Shown: in pieces, positions 17,797 to 25,330 of the stretch
Numbering within the stretch: position 1 is the first letter of the stretch
Layout: each line of letters begins with the position of its first letter
Assembly: GCF_017876435.1 (NCBI RefSeq)
Contig: NZ_JAGIOA010000001.1
Coordinates: 620,001 to 684,000, forward strand
Origin: Microbacterium phyllosphaerae
Lineage (GTDB): Bacteria; Actinomycetota; Actinomycetes; Actinomycetales; Microbacteriaceae
DNA: 64,000 nt
Direction: 5' to 3'
Program-made: the position numbers and the translations under genes
The notes under the pieces: generated by a model
What the model was told of the DNA's origin: nothing
Database searches by the model: none
The model's input: the letters and a program-made list of their open reading frames with translations, nothing else

Positions 17797-20131
17797 TCAG
17801 GGAACCGCAGGCACGGCATTCGGTCTCATGCCGGTCGAACCGCGGCAGGGAGGATACGGCCCGCGCACCGATCGGGCCTGGTCACGCAAGCCGTACGGTC
17901 ACCCCGCGGCGGGGTGGGGAGCCGCGGTGTCGGTGGGGCGTGTGGTGCTGGACCAGCGCGAGCCGATCGCGGGGCCCCTAGCGATGCTCCAGATGAACCA
18001 CCCGATCTCGGGCTACGACTGCCCGGGCTGCGCGTGGCCGGACGACCTCGGCAACCTGAAGCTCGACATCTGCGAGAACGGCATCAAGCACGTCACGTGG
18101 GAGATGACGCGGAAGCGCGTCGACCGTCGTTTCTTCGCCGAGCACACGGTCACCGAGCTCGCCACCTGGCCGGATTTCGACCTCGAAGACCAGGGGCGCC
18201 TCACCGAGCCGATGGCCTATGACGCGGCCACCGATCACTACGTGCCGATCTCGTGGGACGACGCGTTCGCGCTGGTCGGTGACGAGTTGCAGAGCCTCGA
18301 CAGCCCCGACGAGGCCGCCTTCTACACGTCCGGACGGCTCAGCAACGAGGCCACATTCCTGTACCAGCTGATGGTGCGGGAGTACGGCACGAACAACCTG
18401 CCCGACTGCTCGAACATGTGTCATGAGGCGTCGGGCCGGGCACTCAAGGCCTCGATCGCCACGGGCAAGGGCACGGTCGACATGCACGACTGGGACGACT
18501 GCGACGCCCTCTTCGTGCTCGGCGTGAATGCGGCGTCCAACGCTCCGCGCATGCTCACGGCGTTGGCGGATGCCGTGAAGCGCGGTGCCCAGGTGGTGCA
18601 CGTCAATCCGCTCGTCGAGGCCGGGGCCACCCGCACGATCGTGCCGCACGACTTCGTCGACATGGCACGCTTCAAGGCGACCGGCACGAGCACGATGAAC
18701 CTGCAGGTGCGCCCCGGTGGCGACCTCGCGCTGATCCGCGGCATGTCGAAGGTCGTGTTCGAGGCCGCGGCCGATGACCCCTCCGTGCTCGACTCCGAGT
18801 TCCTCTCGTCGCTGACGAACGGTGTCGATGCGTATCGGGCGCTCGTCGAGGCGACGCCGTGGCCCGACCTCGTCACGCAGTCGGGGCTCACCGAGGAGCA
18901 GATCCGCGCGACCGCCGCGGTGTACCTCGCGTCGGAGCGCACGATCATCAGCTGGTGCCTCGGCGTGAGCCAGCACGAGCACGGCGTCGACACCGTCCGC
19001 GAGATCGTCAACCTGCTTCTTCTGCGCGGCAATATCGGCCGAAAGGGCGCCGGACCCTCGCCGATCCGCGGCCACAGCAACGTGCAGGGCAACCGCACCT
19101 GCGGCATCGACCACCGGCCGACGGATGCCTGGCTCGACCGCCTCGCCGCGGTCTGCCGCATCGATCCGCCGCGGCATCCGGGTCTCGACACCGTGCGCAC
19201 GATCGAGGCGATGCACGACGAGCGGGTGAAGGTGTTCGTCGGTATGGGCGGCAACTTCGTGCTCGCCGCCCCCGACACCCCTTTCACCGCGCAGGGTCTC
19301 GAGAAGTGCCGACTCACGGTGCAGGTGAGCACGAAGCTCAACCGCAGTCACCTCGTGCACGGCGAGAAGGCCCTGATCCTGCCCTGCCTCGGGCGCACCG
19401 AGCGTGACCAGCAGGCGCAGGGGCCGCAGGGTGTCACGGTCGAGGATGCGATGAGCATGGTGCACCTCTCGGTGGGGCGCAAGCAACCGGCGTCCGCGTA
19501 CCTGAAGTCGGAGCCCGCGATCATCGCGGGTTTGGCGAAGGCGACGCTTCCTGACACGCAGACCCCGTGGGACCGGTACGTCGGCGACTACGACACGATC
19601 CGCGATGTGATGGCGAAGGTGCTGCCGGGTTTCGAGGGATTCAACGAGCGCGTGAGCGGCAAGCACGGATTCCGCATCCCGCAGCCGGCCAGGGAACGGG
19701 TGTTCGAGACGCCGTCGGGCCGTGCGGAGTTCTCGCACGCACCGCTGCCCGACGTCATCCCCGAGTCGGCCGACACACTCGTGCTGCAGACCGTCCGCTC
19801 GCACGACCAGTGGAACACGACGATCTACTCGAACGACGACCGCTACCGCGGGGTGAAGAACCTTCGAGAGCTCGTGTTCCTGCACGAGGACGACATGCGC
19901 GACCGGGGGCTCATCGAGGGCGACCTCGTCGACATCGTGTCGACGTCGAAGGACGGATCGACCCGGATGCTCAGGGCGTTCCGCGCCGTGCCGTACGACC
20001 TTCCGCGCGGCAGCGCCGCCGGCTACATGCCGGAGATGAATGTGCTGATCGGCCGCAAGGACTTCAGCGCGCAGAGCGATCAGCCGCTGATGAAGAGCAT
20101 CCAGGTCACCGTGGCGCGAACGGGATCCTGA
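17786..20131 (+). CDS. Molybdopterin oxidoreductase, FdhF/YdeP family
   Basis: Catalytic subunit of 781 aa of the molybdenum bis-MGD oxidoreductase superfamily, closest in layout to YdeP/FdhF-like alpha subunits. The N-terminal region has cysteines C79, C82 and C96 (YDCPGC and DICENG), and the candidate metal-site region is DCSNMCHEASG (C208, C212). The C-terminal MGD-binding domain starts near residue 660. There is no selenocysteine codon and the usual four-cysteine FeS motif is incomplete, so an FeS cluster is doubtful. No twin-arginine signal peptide is seen, so it is cytoplasmic. Coupling to fdhD implies that it needs a sulfurated cofactor. The substrate is uncertain: formate, or an acid-resistance role as proposed for YdeP. 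Confidence 0.85.
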   Translation: MLDSQGTAGTAFGLMPVEPRQGGYGPRTDRAWSRKPYGHPAAGWGAAVSVGRVVLDQREPIAGPLAMLQMNHPISGYDCPGCAWPDDLGNLKLDICENGIKHVTWEMTRKRVDRRFFAEHTVTELATWPDFDLEDQGRLTEPMAYDAATDHYVPISWDDAFALVGDELQSLDSPDEAAFYTSGRLSNEATFLYQLMVREYGTNNLPDCSNMCHEASGRALKASIATGKGTVDMHDWDDCDALFVLGVNAASNAPRMLTALADAVKRGAQVVHVNPLVEAGATRTIVPHDFVDMARFKATGTSTMNLQVRPGGDLALIRGMSKVVFEAAADDPSVLDSEFLSSLTNGVDAYRALVEATPWPDLVTQSGLTEEQIRATAAVYLASERTIISWCLGVSQHEHGVDTVREIVNLLLLRGNIGRKGAGPSPIRGHSNVQGNRTCGIDHRPTDAWLDRLAAVCRIDPPRHPGLDTVRTIEAMHDERVKVFVGMGGNFVLAAPDTPFTAQGLEKCRLTVQVSTKLNRSHLVHGEKALILPCLGRTERDQQAQGPQGVTVEDAMSMVHLSVGRKQPASAYLKSEPAIIAGLAKATLPDTQTPWDRYVGDYDTIRDVMAKVLPGFEGFNERVSGKHGFRIPQPARERVFETPSGRAEFSHAPLPDVIPESADTLVLQTVRSHDQWNTTIYSNDDRYRGVKNLRELVFLHEDDMRDRGLIEGDLVDIVSTSKDGSTRMLRAFRAVPYDLPRGSAAGYMPEMNVLIGRKDFSAQSDQPLMKSIQVTVARTGS

Positions 20132-20146
20132 TCCGATCGCCAGCGA

Positions 20147-20596
20147 CTAGGCGTCGACCGTCGAGCCCTGCAGGGCGTGCACGACCGGCGCGAGCTCGGG
20201 CTGGGTCACCGCATCGCTGAGGGCGCGCTCGAGGGTGTCGTCATGGATCGGGTGCGCCTGCTCGTACAGCGCCAGACCGGCTGGGGTGAGCTCGGTGTAG
20301 ATGCCTCGACGATCGTCGGCGCAGAGGATGCGGGTCAGCAGCCCGCGGTCTTCGAGTCGCGTCACGAGCCGCGTCGTCGCGCTCGGGCTCAGCGCCGTCG
20401 CGCGGGCGAGCTGCTGCATCCGCATGTGCCAGCCGTCCTGCCTGCTGAGCGCGTCGAGCACGGTGTACTCGACGACCGAGAGGCCCACCGACGCGCCGAG
20501 CGCCTTCTCGAGGTCGGCCTCGATGATGCCGTGCAGAGCGGCGAGAGTACGCCAGCCGCGCGCTCGGATCTCGACCGCATCGTCTGAGATGCCCAC
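20147..20596 (-). CDS. MarR-family transcriptional regulator
   Basis: Winged-helix regulator of 149 aa. The helix-turn-helix lies at about 60-85 (MQQLARATALSPSATTRLV), followed by the wing (LCADDRRGIYTELTPAG). The start is GTG 20596 with a GGAGG ribosome site 5 nt upstream; longer open frames upstream run antisense through the MFS gene and are rejected. It is divergent from an MFS exporter, and the interval between holds a large inverted repeat, the classic arrangement for ligand-controlled repression of an exporter. Confidence 0.9.
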   Translation of the reverse strand: MGISDDAVEIRARGWRTLAALHGIIEADLEKALGASVGLSVVEYTVLDALSRQDGWHMRMQQLARATALSPSATTRLVTRLEDRGLLTRILCADDRRGIYTELTPAGLALYEQAHPIHDDTLERALSDAVTQPELAPVVHALQGSTVDA

Positions 20597-20607
20597 AGTG
20601 ACCTCCG

Positions 20608-20686
20608 AAGTAGTTGCTTGCGCGGGATACTTGCGTGTGCAATGATTATCCCTCGTGACGCAATATCCCGCGTCTGCAACTACTTT
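20608..20686. promoter_or_regulatory. Large inverted repeat, probable MarR operator region
   Basis: Nearly the whole MarR-MFS intergenic region is a long, slightly imperfect inverted repeat. The left arm at 20608-20634 (AAGTAGTTGC ... CGCGGGATACTTGCG) matches the reverse complement of the right arm at 20659-20686 (CGCAATATCCCGCG ... TGCAACTACTT), with two small indels. Between and inside the arms are TTGC-GCAA elements such as TTGCGTGTGCAA (20631-20642). Two symmetrically placed dimer sites serving divergent promoters would explain it. Confidence 0.65.
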
Positions 20687-20710
20687 AGCAGAGGACTTCG
20701 GAGCACACCC

Positions 20711-21898
20711 ATGCCACTCGGACTCATCGCACTCGCCATCGGCGCCTTCGGGATCGGACTCACCGAGTTCGTGATCATGGGCCTTCTTCCCGAGGTCGCC
20801 ACCGACTTCGGAGTCACCGAGGCCACGGCGGGCTGGCTCATCTCGGGCTACGCGCTGGCCGTCGTCGTCGGCGCGCTCGGCCTCACCGCCGCCACGACGC
20901 GACTGCCGCGCAAGCCCGTGCTGCTCGGACTCATCGTGCTGTTCATCGCCGGCAACGCCCTCACGGCCCTCGCCCCCGACTACACGGTCGCCATGATCGG
21001 CCGCATCATCGCCGCCCTGTGCCACGGCGCGTTCTTCGGTATCGGCTCGGTCGTCGCGGCCGAGCTCGTCGCCCCCGAGAAGAAGGCACGGGCGATCGCC
21101 ATCATGTTCACCGGCCTCACCGCCGCGAACGTCTTCGGCGTCCCCTTCGGCACGTTCCTCGGCCAGCAGTTCGGCTGGCGCTCGACGTTCTGGGTGATCT
21201 CCGCGATCGGCGTGGTCGCCTTCGCCGGCATCGCGCTGCTCGTCACCGCCCCGAAGTCCACCGGCCCGCAGGTGAGCCTCCGGAGCGAGCTCCGCGCCTT
21301 CCGGTCCGGCCAGGTCTGGCTCTCGCTCATCGTCACCGCGCTCGCGTTCGGAGGCATGTTCGGTGCCTTCACCTACATCGCGTACACGCTCACGGGTGTC
21401 ACGGGCTTCGCCGACACCACCGTGCCCTGGCTGCTCGTGCTGTTCGGCGCGGGCCTCGTGGCGGGCAACTGGATCGGCGGACGTCTGGCCGACCGCTCGA
21501 TCGACCGCACGCTCCTGATCTTCATCGCCGCCCTCGTCGTCGTGCTCGTGCTGTTCGGCTTCTTCGCGTGGTCGCAGCCCGTCACGATCGGGATCCTCGT
21601 GCTGATGGGAGCGTTCGGCTTCGGCACGGTGCCGGGGCTGCAGAGCCGCATCATGCACTACGCCGGCGGAGCGCCCACCCTCGCCTCCGGCGCGAACATC
21701 GGTGCGTTCAACGTCGGCAACGCTCTCGGTGCCTGGGCCGGGGGCCTCGGCATCGCCGCAAGCCTCGGCTACACCTCACCCATCTGGATCGGTGCCGCGA
21801 TCACGGCATCCGCCCTGGTCGTCATGGTGATCGCCGTGGTCACCGCACGGCGGCCCGCGCCGACCACCACCGGCAGCTTCCAGACCGTCGCCGCCTGA
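20711..21898 (+). CDS. MFS transporter, DHA1 (AraJ/drug exporter-like) family
   Basis: Twelve-helix MFS protein of 395 aa. TM1 contains GAFGIGLTEFVIMGLLPEV and the TM4-5 region has ARAIAIMFTGLTAANVFGVPFGT, both typical of the DHA1 AraJ/YdeA-type sugar and drug exporters. An internal WIGGRLADRSIDR marks the second MFS half. GGAG lies 7 nt before the ATG. Divergence from MarR across a long operator suggests a substrate-inducible efflux pump; the aldo/keto reductase 37 bp downstream may detoxify the same compound. Confidence 0.88.
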   Translation: MPLGLIALAIGAFGIGLTEFVIMGLLPEVATDFGVTEATAGWLISGYALAVVVGALGLTAATTRLPRKPVLLGLIVLFIAGNALTALAPDYTVAMIGRIIAALCHGAFFGIGSVVAAELVAPEKKARAIAIMFTGLTAANVFGVPFGTFLGQQFGWRSTFWVISAIGVVAFAGIALLVTAPKSTGPQVSLRSELRAFRSGQVWLSLIVTALAFGGMFGAFTYIAYTLTGVTGFADTTVPWLLVLFGAGLVAGNWIGGRLADRSIDRTLLIFIAALVVVLVLFGFFAWSQPVTIGILVLMGAFGFGTVPGLQSRIMHYAGGAPTLASGANIGAFNVGNALGAWAGGLGIAASLGYTSPIWIGAAITASALVVMVIAVVTARRPAPTTTGSFQTVAA

Positions 21899-21935
21899 CG
21901 ACGTCGACCCCGTATAGAACAAGAAGGACACAGCA

Positions 21936-22769
21936 GTGAACACTCCCCTCATCCCCACGGTCACCCTGAACAACGGCATCGAGATGCCGCAGCTCGGCTA
22001 CGGCGTGTTCCAGGTGCCGGACGCCGAGACGACGGCGGCCGTCACCGCGGCGCTCGACGCCGGATACCGCAGCATCGACACCGCGGCGATCTACGGCAAC
22101 GAGGCGGGCGTCGGCCGCGCGCTCGCCGACTCGGGCATCGCCCGCGACGACCTCTTCGTGACCTCGAAGGTCTGGATCGCCGACCACGGCTACGACGCCG
22201 CACTTCGCGCGTACGACGAGTCGCTCGAACGCCTCGGCCTCGACCATCTCGACCTGTTCCTGATCCACTGGCCGACGCCCGCACTCGGGACGTACCCCGA
22301 GACGTGGCGGGCTCTCGAGGAGCTCTACGCCGAGGGCCGCGTACGCGCGATCGGTGTGTCGAACTTCGAACCCGAGCACCTCGAGCGGATCGCCTCCGAG
22401 GGGGGCATCGTGCCCGTCGTGAACCAGGTCGAGCTGCACCCGGCGCTGCAGAACCGCGCGGTCGCCGCGGCGAACGCCGAGCGGGGGATCGTCACCGAGG
22501 CGTGGAGCCCGCTCGCGCAGGGCGCCGTGCTCGGTGACGCCTCGGTGGTCGAGATCGCCGACCGCCACGGCAAGACGCCTGCGCAGGCGGTGCTGCGCTG
22601 GCACCTGCAGCAGGCGCGCATCGTGATTCCCAAGTCGGTGACCCCGGCGCGCATCGCCCAGAACCTCGACGTGTTCGACTTCGAACTCACGGCCGAGGAA
22701 CTCGCGACGATCGATGCTCTCGAGCGCGACGGTCGCACAGGGCCCCACCCGGCTCAGTTCAACGGCTGA
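21936..22769 (+). CDS. Aldo/keto reductase (2,5-diketo-D-gluconate reductase-like)
   Basis: NADPH-dependent reductase of 277 aa with the full AKR tetrad: D48, Y53, K78 and H111 (RSIDTAAIYGNE, VTSKVW, LIHWP). The cofactor segment IPKSVTPARIAQNL, typical of AKR5-type enzymes, is near the C-terminus. The start is GTG 21936 after AAGAAGGA. It follows the MFS gene at short distance and is probably cotranscribed, consistent with carbonyl detoxification under MarR control. The substrate is unknown. Confidence 0.88.
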   Translation: MNTPLIPTVTLNNGIEMPQLGYGVFQVPDAETTAAVTAALDAGYRSIDTAAIYGNEAGVGRALADSGIARDDLFVTSKVWIADHGYDAALRAYDESLERLGLDHLDLFLIHWPTPALGTYPETWRALEELYAEGRVRAIGVSNFEPEHLERIASEGGIVPVVNQVELHPALQNRAVAAANAERGIVTEAWSPLAQGAVLGDASVVEIADRHGKTPAQAVLRWHLQQARIVIPKSVTPARIAQNLDVFDFELTAEELATIDALERDGRTGPHPAQFNG

Positions 22770-22780
22770 GCCGATCGGCC

Positions 22781-22812
22781 CATGCGGGCGCGGTGACTAC
22801 TGCGCCCGCATG
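22781..22812. terminator. Bidirectional hairpin between convergent genes
   Basis: Perfect 11-bp stem CATGCGGGCGC / GCGCCCGCATG with a 10-nt loop, located between the aldo/keto reductase stop and the convergent shikimate-dehydrogenase-like gene, whose last codons form the right arm. There is no long T tract, as is common at actinobacterial terminators. Confidence 0.65.
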
Positions 22813-23615
22813 AACTCCTCGGCAGCGGCGACCTGCTCGGGGCTCGGGCGGATGCCGGTGTAGAGCACGAACTGCTCGAGCGCCTGCAGGGTCGCGACTT
22901 CGGCTCCTGTGATGAGGGTCTTGCCGGCGGCGCGTCCCGCGGCGATCAGCGGGGTCTCGGCCGGAAGCGCCACGACGTCGAACACGACGGATGCCGCCGC
23001 GATGTGCGCCTCGGAGAACGACACGGTGTGCTCGTCTGCACCTCCGGCCATTCCGAGCGGCGTGATGTTCACGATGATGTCGGCGGTCACGGCATCCGCA
23101 TCCGCCGTCCAGTCGAACCCGTAGAGATCGGCGAGCCCGCGACCGCGCTGCTCGTTGCGCGCGGCGATCGTGACCCGCGAGAACCCGGCGTCACGGAAAG
23201 CCGCGGCCGTGGCCTTCGCCATTCCCCCGGAGCCGCGCAACAGCACGGACACAGAAGGGTCGAGTCGGTTGCGCTCGATCAGCTGGGCGATCGCGCTGTA
23301 GTCGGTGTTGTAGGCCGTGAGCACGCCGTCGTCATTCACGATCGTGTTGACCGAGTCGATCACGGTGGCCGACGGGTCCATGCGGTCGACGAGCGCGATG
23401 ACGTCTTCTTTGTACGGCATCGAGACGGCGCATCCGCGGATGCCGAGGCCGCGCACGCCCGCGATCGCCTGGCCGAGGTCGGTGGGGGCGAATGCCTTGT
23501 AGATCCAGTTCAGCCCCAACTCCTCGTAAAGGAAGTTGTGGAAGCGGGTTCCGTTGTTGCTCGGACGCGCGGACAGCGAGATGCACAGCGTCATGTCCTT
23601 GTTCAGCATGGTCAC
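22797..23615 (-). CDS. Shikimate 5-dehydrogenase-like protein (AroE family)
   Basis: AroE-family protein of 272 aa. The substrate-binding domain shows SLSARPSNNGTRFHN (in place of the usual SxS-P-x-HN), the catalytic lysine K69 in SMPYKE and D105 in YNTDYSA. The NADP domain has the glycine-rich RGSGGMAKATAAA near residue 128. The altered SLSARPSN start suggests a paralogue that may act on quinate or another compound rather than the biosynthetic enzyme. It stands alone, convergent with the aldo/keto reductase. The GTG start is chosen because TAGCCT (23622-23627) is exactly 6 nt upstream; an ATG two codons later is the alternative. Confidence 0.82.
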   Translation of the reverse strand: MTMLNKDMTLCISLSARPSNNGTRFHNFLYEELGLNWIYKAFAPTDLGQAIAGVRGLGIRGCAVSMPYKEDVIALVDRMDPSATVIDSVNTIVNDDGVLTAYNTDYSAIAQLIERNRLDPSVSVLLRGSGGMAKATAAAFRDAGFSRVTIAARNEQRGRGLADLYGFDWTADADAVTADIIVNITPLGMAGGADEHTVSFSEAHIAAASVVFDVVALPAETPLIAAGRAAGKTLITGAEVATLQALEQFVLYTGIRPSPEQVAAAEEFMRAQ

Positions 23616-23811
23616 GTCATCAGGCTACTCGCGGTTGACGGGCGCGAAACGGGCGGAAGATTCTCACCGATCTCGTCCGGGGGCAACCCCCATGGCGCCG
23701 CGGGGCGTGCTCGCCTAGTGTGGGAGTGCGTGCACAGGGGATTGATCGTCTCCGTCTACCCCAGATGACGGGCTGCCTTCCCCAGAGGCAAAGGCGATCC
23801 GTGCACGCGAT

Positions 23812-23860
23812 TGGGCCCTCTCGAGTGGTTCTGTCCCCAACGGGCTGCTCGAGAGGGCCG
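23812..23860 (+). ncRNA. Candidate structured RNA hairpin
   Basis: Arms GGCCCTCTCGAG and CTCGAGAGGGCC pair perfectly over 12 bp around a 23-25-nt loop. About 30 nt downstream comes a T-rich stretch with a run of six T (23882-23887). Together with the upstream GCGTGCAC/GTGCACGC pairing and a TAGTGT box near 23715, this could be a roughly 160-nt non-coding RNA. It is not recognised as SRP RNA, tmRNA, 6S RNA or RNase P RNA. Confidence 0.3.
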
Positions 23861-23891
23861 CTGATCGCTGTACTTTCCAACTTTTTTCAGA

Positions 23892-23915
23892 TTTGTCCCC
23901 CAAATGGGGGACAAA
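23892..23915. promoter_or_regulatory. Perfect 24-bp palindrome
   Basis: TTTGTCCCCCA and TGGGGGACAAA are exact reverse complements separated by AA. The site lies about 15 nt upstream of a TACGCT -10-like box (about 23932), so it could be an operator for a transcript running toward the cold-shock gene. The binding protein is unknown. Confidence 0.45.
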
Positions 23916-23966
23916 CGGGTTGCGGAGGGGTTACGCTGGAATCTGACGCACCCTCCGGTCGTCTTC

Positions 23967-24008
23967 GGCCCTCATCGCTCCCCCCGCGGTGAGGGCCACA
24001 CCATTTTT
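23967..24008 (+). terminator. Terminator-like hairpin with T run
   Basis: GGCCCTCA (23967-23974) pairs with TGAGGGCC (23990-23997) around a 15-nt loop, and TTTTT follows about 6 nt later. It lies downstream of a possible promoter near 23932 and could end a short transcript or act as an attenuator in front of the cold-shock gene. Confidence 0.45.
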
Positions 24009-24110
24009 CCGGCCCCTCTCGATGCCGAGACGAGCGCCTCCTGTGTGACCGACGGTTACCGCTCGTGCAACATTTGGGTTACGGGCTGACCTCGGGACTT
24101 CCGCTCAGCG

Positions 24111-24134
24111 CGTGCTCCACTAGCGTGGAGCACG
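24111..24134 (+). promoter_or_regulatory. Cold-shock gene promoter inside a perfect palindrome
   Basis: CGTGCTCCAC and GTGGAGCACG are perfect inverted arms around TAGC. The centre also forms the -10-like hexamer TAGCGT, so the palindrome would overlap RNA polymerase. A transcript starting near 24133 would carry a leader of about 47 nt before the ATG. Confidence 0.5.
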
Positions 24135-24179
24135 TCGGGGCATCCTGCGTCGGCTTCTTTCCAGCAGAACAGGCAGTAC

Positions 24180-24386
24180 ATGAGCACCCAGGGCACGGTT
24201 AAGTGGTTCAACTCGGAGAAGGGCTTCGGCTTCATCTCCCCCGACGACGGCGGCGCTGACGTTTTCGCGCACTACTCCGCCATCGAGTCATCCGGCTACC
24301 GCTCTCTTGAAGAGAACCAGCGAGTCGAGTTCGACGTGGCGCAGGGCCCCAAGGGCCTGCAGGCTGAGAACATCCGTCCGCTCTGA
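24180..24386 (+). CDS. Cold-shock protein (CspA family)
   Basis: Single cold-shock domain of 68 aa that binds single-stranded nucleic acids and acts as an RNA chaperone in the cytoplasm. RNP1 (KGFGFI, about 15-20) and RNP2 (VFAHYS, about 28-33) are intact, and the start [13 protein letters not shown] is canonical. Length is standard for the family. It stands alone with a palindromic promoter and a strong hairpin downstream. Confidence 0.95.
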   Translation: MSTQGTVKWFNSEKGFGFISPDDGGADVFAHYSAIESSGYRSLEENQRVEFDVAQGPKGLQAENIRPL

Positions 24387-24395
24387 GCGGACGAT

Positions 24396-24454
24396 CACAG
24401 AACTCCCTGACCGGGGTCCGCAACTCGTTGCGACCTCCGGCAGGGAGTTCTGTG
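24396..24454 (+). terminator. Long-stem hairpin after the cold-shock gene
   Basis: CACAGAACTCCCTG (24396-24409) pairs perfectly with CAGGGAGTTCTGTG (24441-24454). The stem continues through CCGG/CCGG, and the loop holds a further small CAACTCGTTG hairpin. It begins 10 nt after the stop and has no T tract. Confidence 0.65.
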
Positions 24455-24512
24455 CTTCGTGGGGTGATCCCAGGGGCTTGTGCTCGGCCGGCGACGTGCG
24501 CCGGACACTCTC

Positions 24513-24588
24513 TCGAGAGGAGATCTGCCTCTCGGGAGGAGCGGTGCGGGCTGAGGCTCCTCCCCAGGGAGAGTTCTCCTCCCGAGGC
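24513..24588. repeat. Four-armed intergenic repeat, copy A
   Basis: About 75 bp between the convergent cold-shock and HAD genes, with alternating arms AGGAGATCT, CTCGGGAGGAG, GGCTCCTCC and GTTCTCCTCCCGAG. CTCGGGAGGAG (24531-24541) is an exact reverse complement of CTCCTCCCGAG further on. A second copy with the same arm order occurs at 28957-29030, also between convergent genes. Confidence 0.6.
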
Positions 24589-24601
24589 GGCGAGCCCGGG
24601 C

Positions 24602-25267
24602 TCAGCTCAACAGAAGCGCGCGCAGCTCGTCGGCGGATGCTGCGCGGAACGCGGCCTCATCGCCTTCGTGCGTGTCGCTGAAGCCCCAGTCGACGAAGAT
24701 CACGGGCACGCCGTTCGCGTTGCCGCCCTCGACGTCGTGGTGACGGTCTCCGATGAGCACCGGGCGCGACACGTCTGCTCCGCGCTCGGCCAGACGGCGC
24801 AGGGCCTCGGCCACGATGTCGGTCTTCGACGCGAGGGTCGATTCGTCGGGCGTCGCACCGACGGTCGTGAGGAAGTACGGGCGCAGCTCGAAGAAGTCGA
24901 TGATCGCGTCGACCTGGATCTCGGGCTTCGAGCTCGCGGTCGCCTGGGGTACACCGGCGGCGTGCAGATCGCGGATGATCTCGGGCACGCCGGGGTAGGC
25001 CACGACGTCGGTCGTGTAGCCGTCGGCCTTGCCGAGTGTGCGATAGAAGCTCACGGCCTCTGCGGACTGCTCGGGGGTCATCCCCGCCTGCGCCTGGAAC
25101 GACTCGAACATCGGCGGGCCGATCCAGTGCACCAGCTCCTCGCGGGTCGGCGCCGGGTGCCCGAAGTGGGTGAGGGCGACGTTCAGACGGCGGAGGATGC
25201 CGACCGATGCGTCGGCGATCGTGCCGTCGACGTCCCAGAGCACGCAGGAGTAAGGGGAAGAAGCCAT
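24602..25267 (-). CDS. HAD-superfamily phosphatase (phosphoglycolate phosphatase-like)
   Basis: Haloacid dehalogenase-type hydrolase of 221 aa. Motif I is WDVDGT with nucleophile D12 and acid D14; motif II TASSK is near 120; motif III/IV includes GDRHHDVEGG near 175. The helical cap at about 20-90 places it in subfamily IA with Gph and pyrophosphatase-like enzymes. Substrate is unknown. TAGGCT (complement 25275-25280) lies 7 nt before the ATG, so the mRNA is likely leaderless. Confidence 0.88.
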   Translation of the reverse strand: MASSPYSCVLWDVDGTIADASVGILRRLNVALTHFGHPAPTREELVHWIGPPMFESFQAQAGMTPEQSAEAVSFYRTLGKADGYTTDVVAYPGVPEIIRDLHAAGVPQATASSKPEIQVDAIIDFFELRPYFLTTVGATPDESTLASKTDIVAEALRRLAERGADVSRPVLIGDRHHDVEGGNANGVPVIFVDWGFSDTHEGDEAAFRAASADELRALLLS

Positions 25268-25330
25268 GTCTTCCAGCCTATGGGCAGTGCACGGTGCGAC
25301 CGACCGCGGTGAACATCTGTGCAGCTCGCC

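Larger units (their letters stand above)
23616..24179. other. Gene-free 560-bp interval with several strong inverted repeats
   Basis: No reading frame here has coding-like codon use. The interval holds, in order: an 8-bp inverted repeat GCGTGCAC/GTGCACGC (about 23728 and 23797), a 12-bp hairpin at 23812-23860, a 24-bp palindrome at 23892-23915, a hairpin with a T run at 23967-24008, ACGAGCG/CGCTCGT (24030-24036 and 24060-24066) and the cold-shock promoter palindrome at 24111-24134. -10-like boxes TAGTGT (about 23715) and TACGCT (about 23932) could start short transcripts. It may contain one or two small RNAs or a long regulatory leader. Confidence 0.5.

Noticed and set aside
23720..23992. Possible 90-codon gene in the interval before the cold-shock gene
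   Set aside because: No GC3 bias, no ribosome site and several strong inverted repeats run through it, so structure rather than coding explains the sequence.
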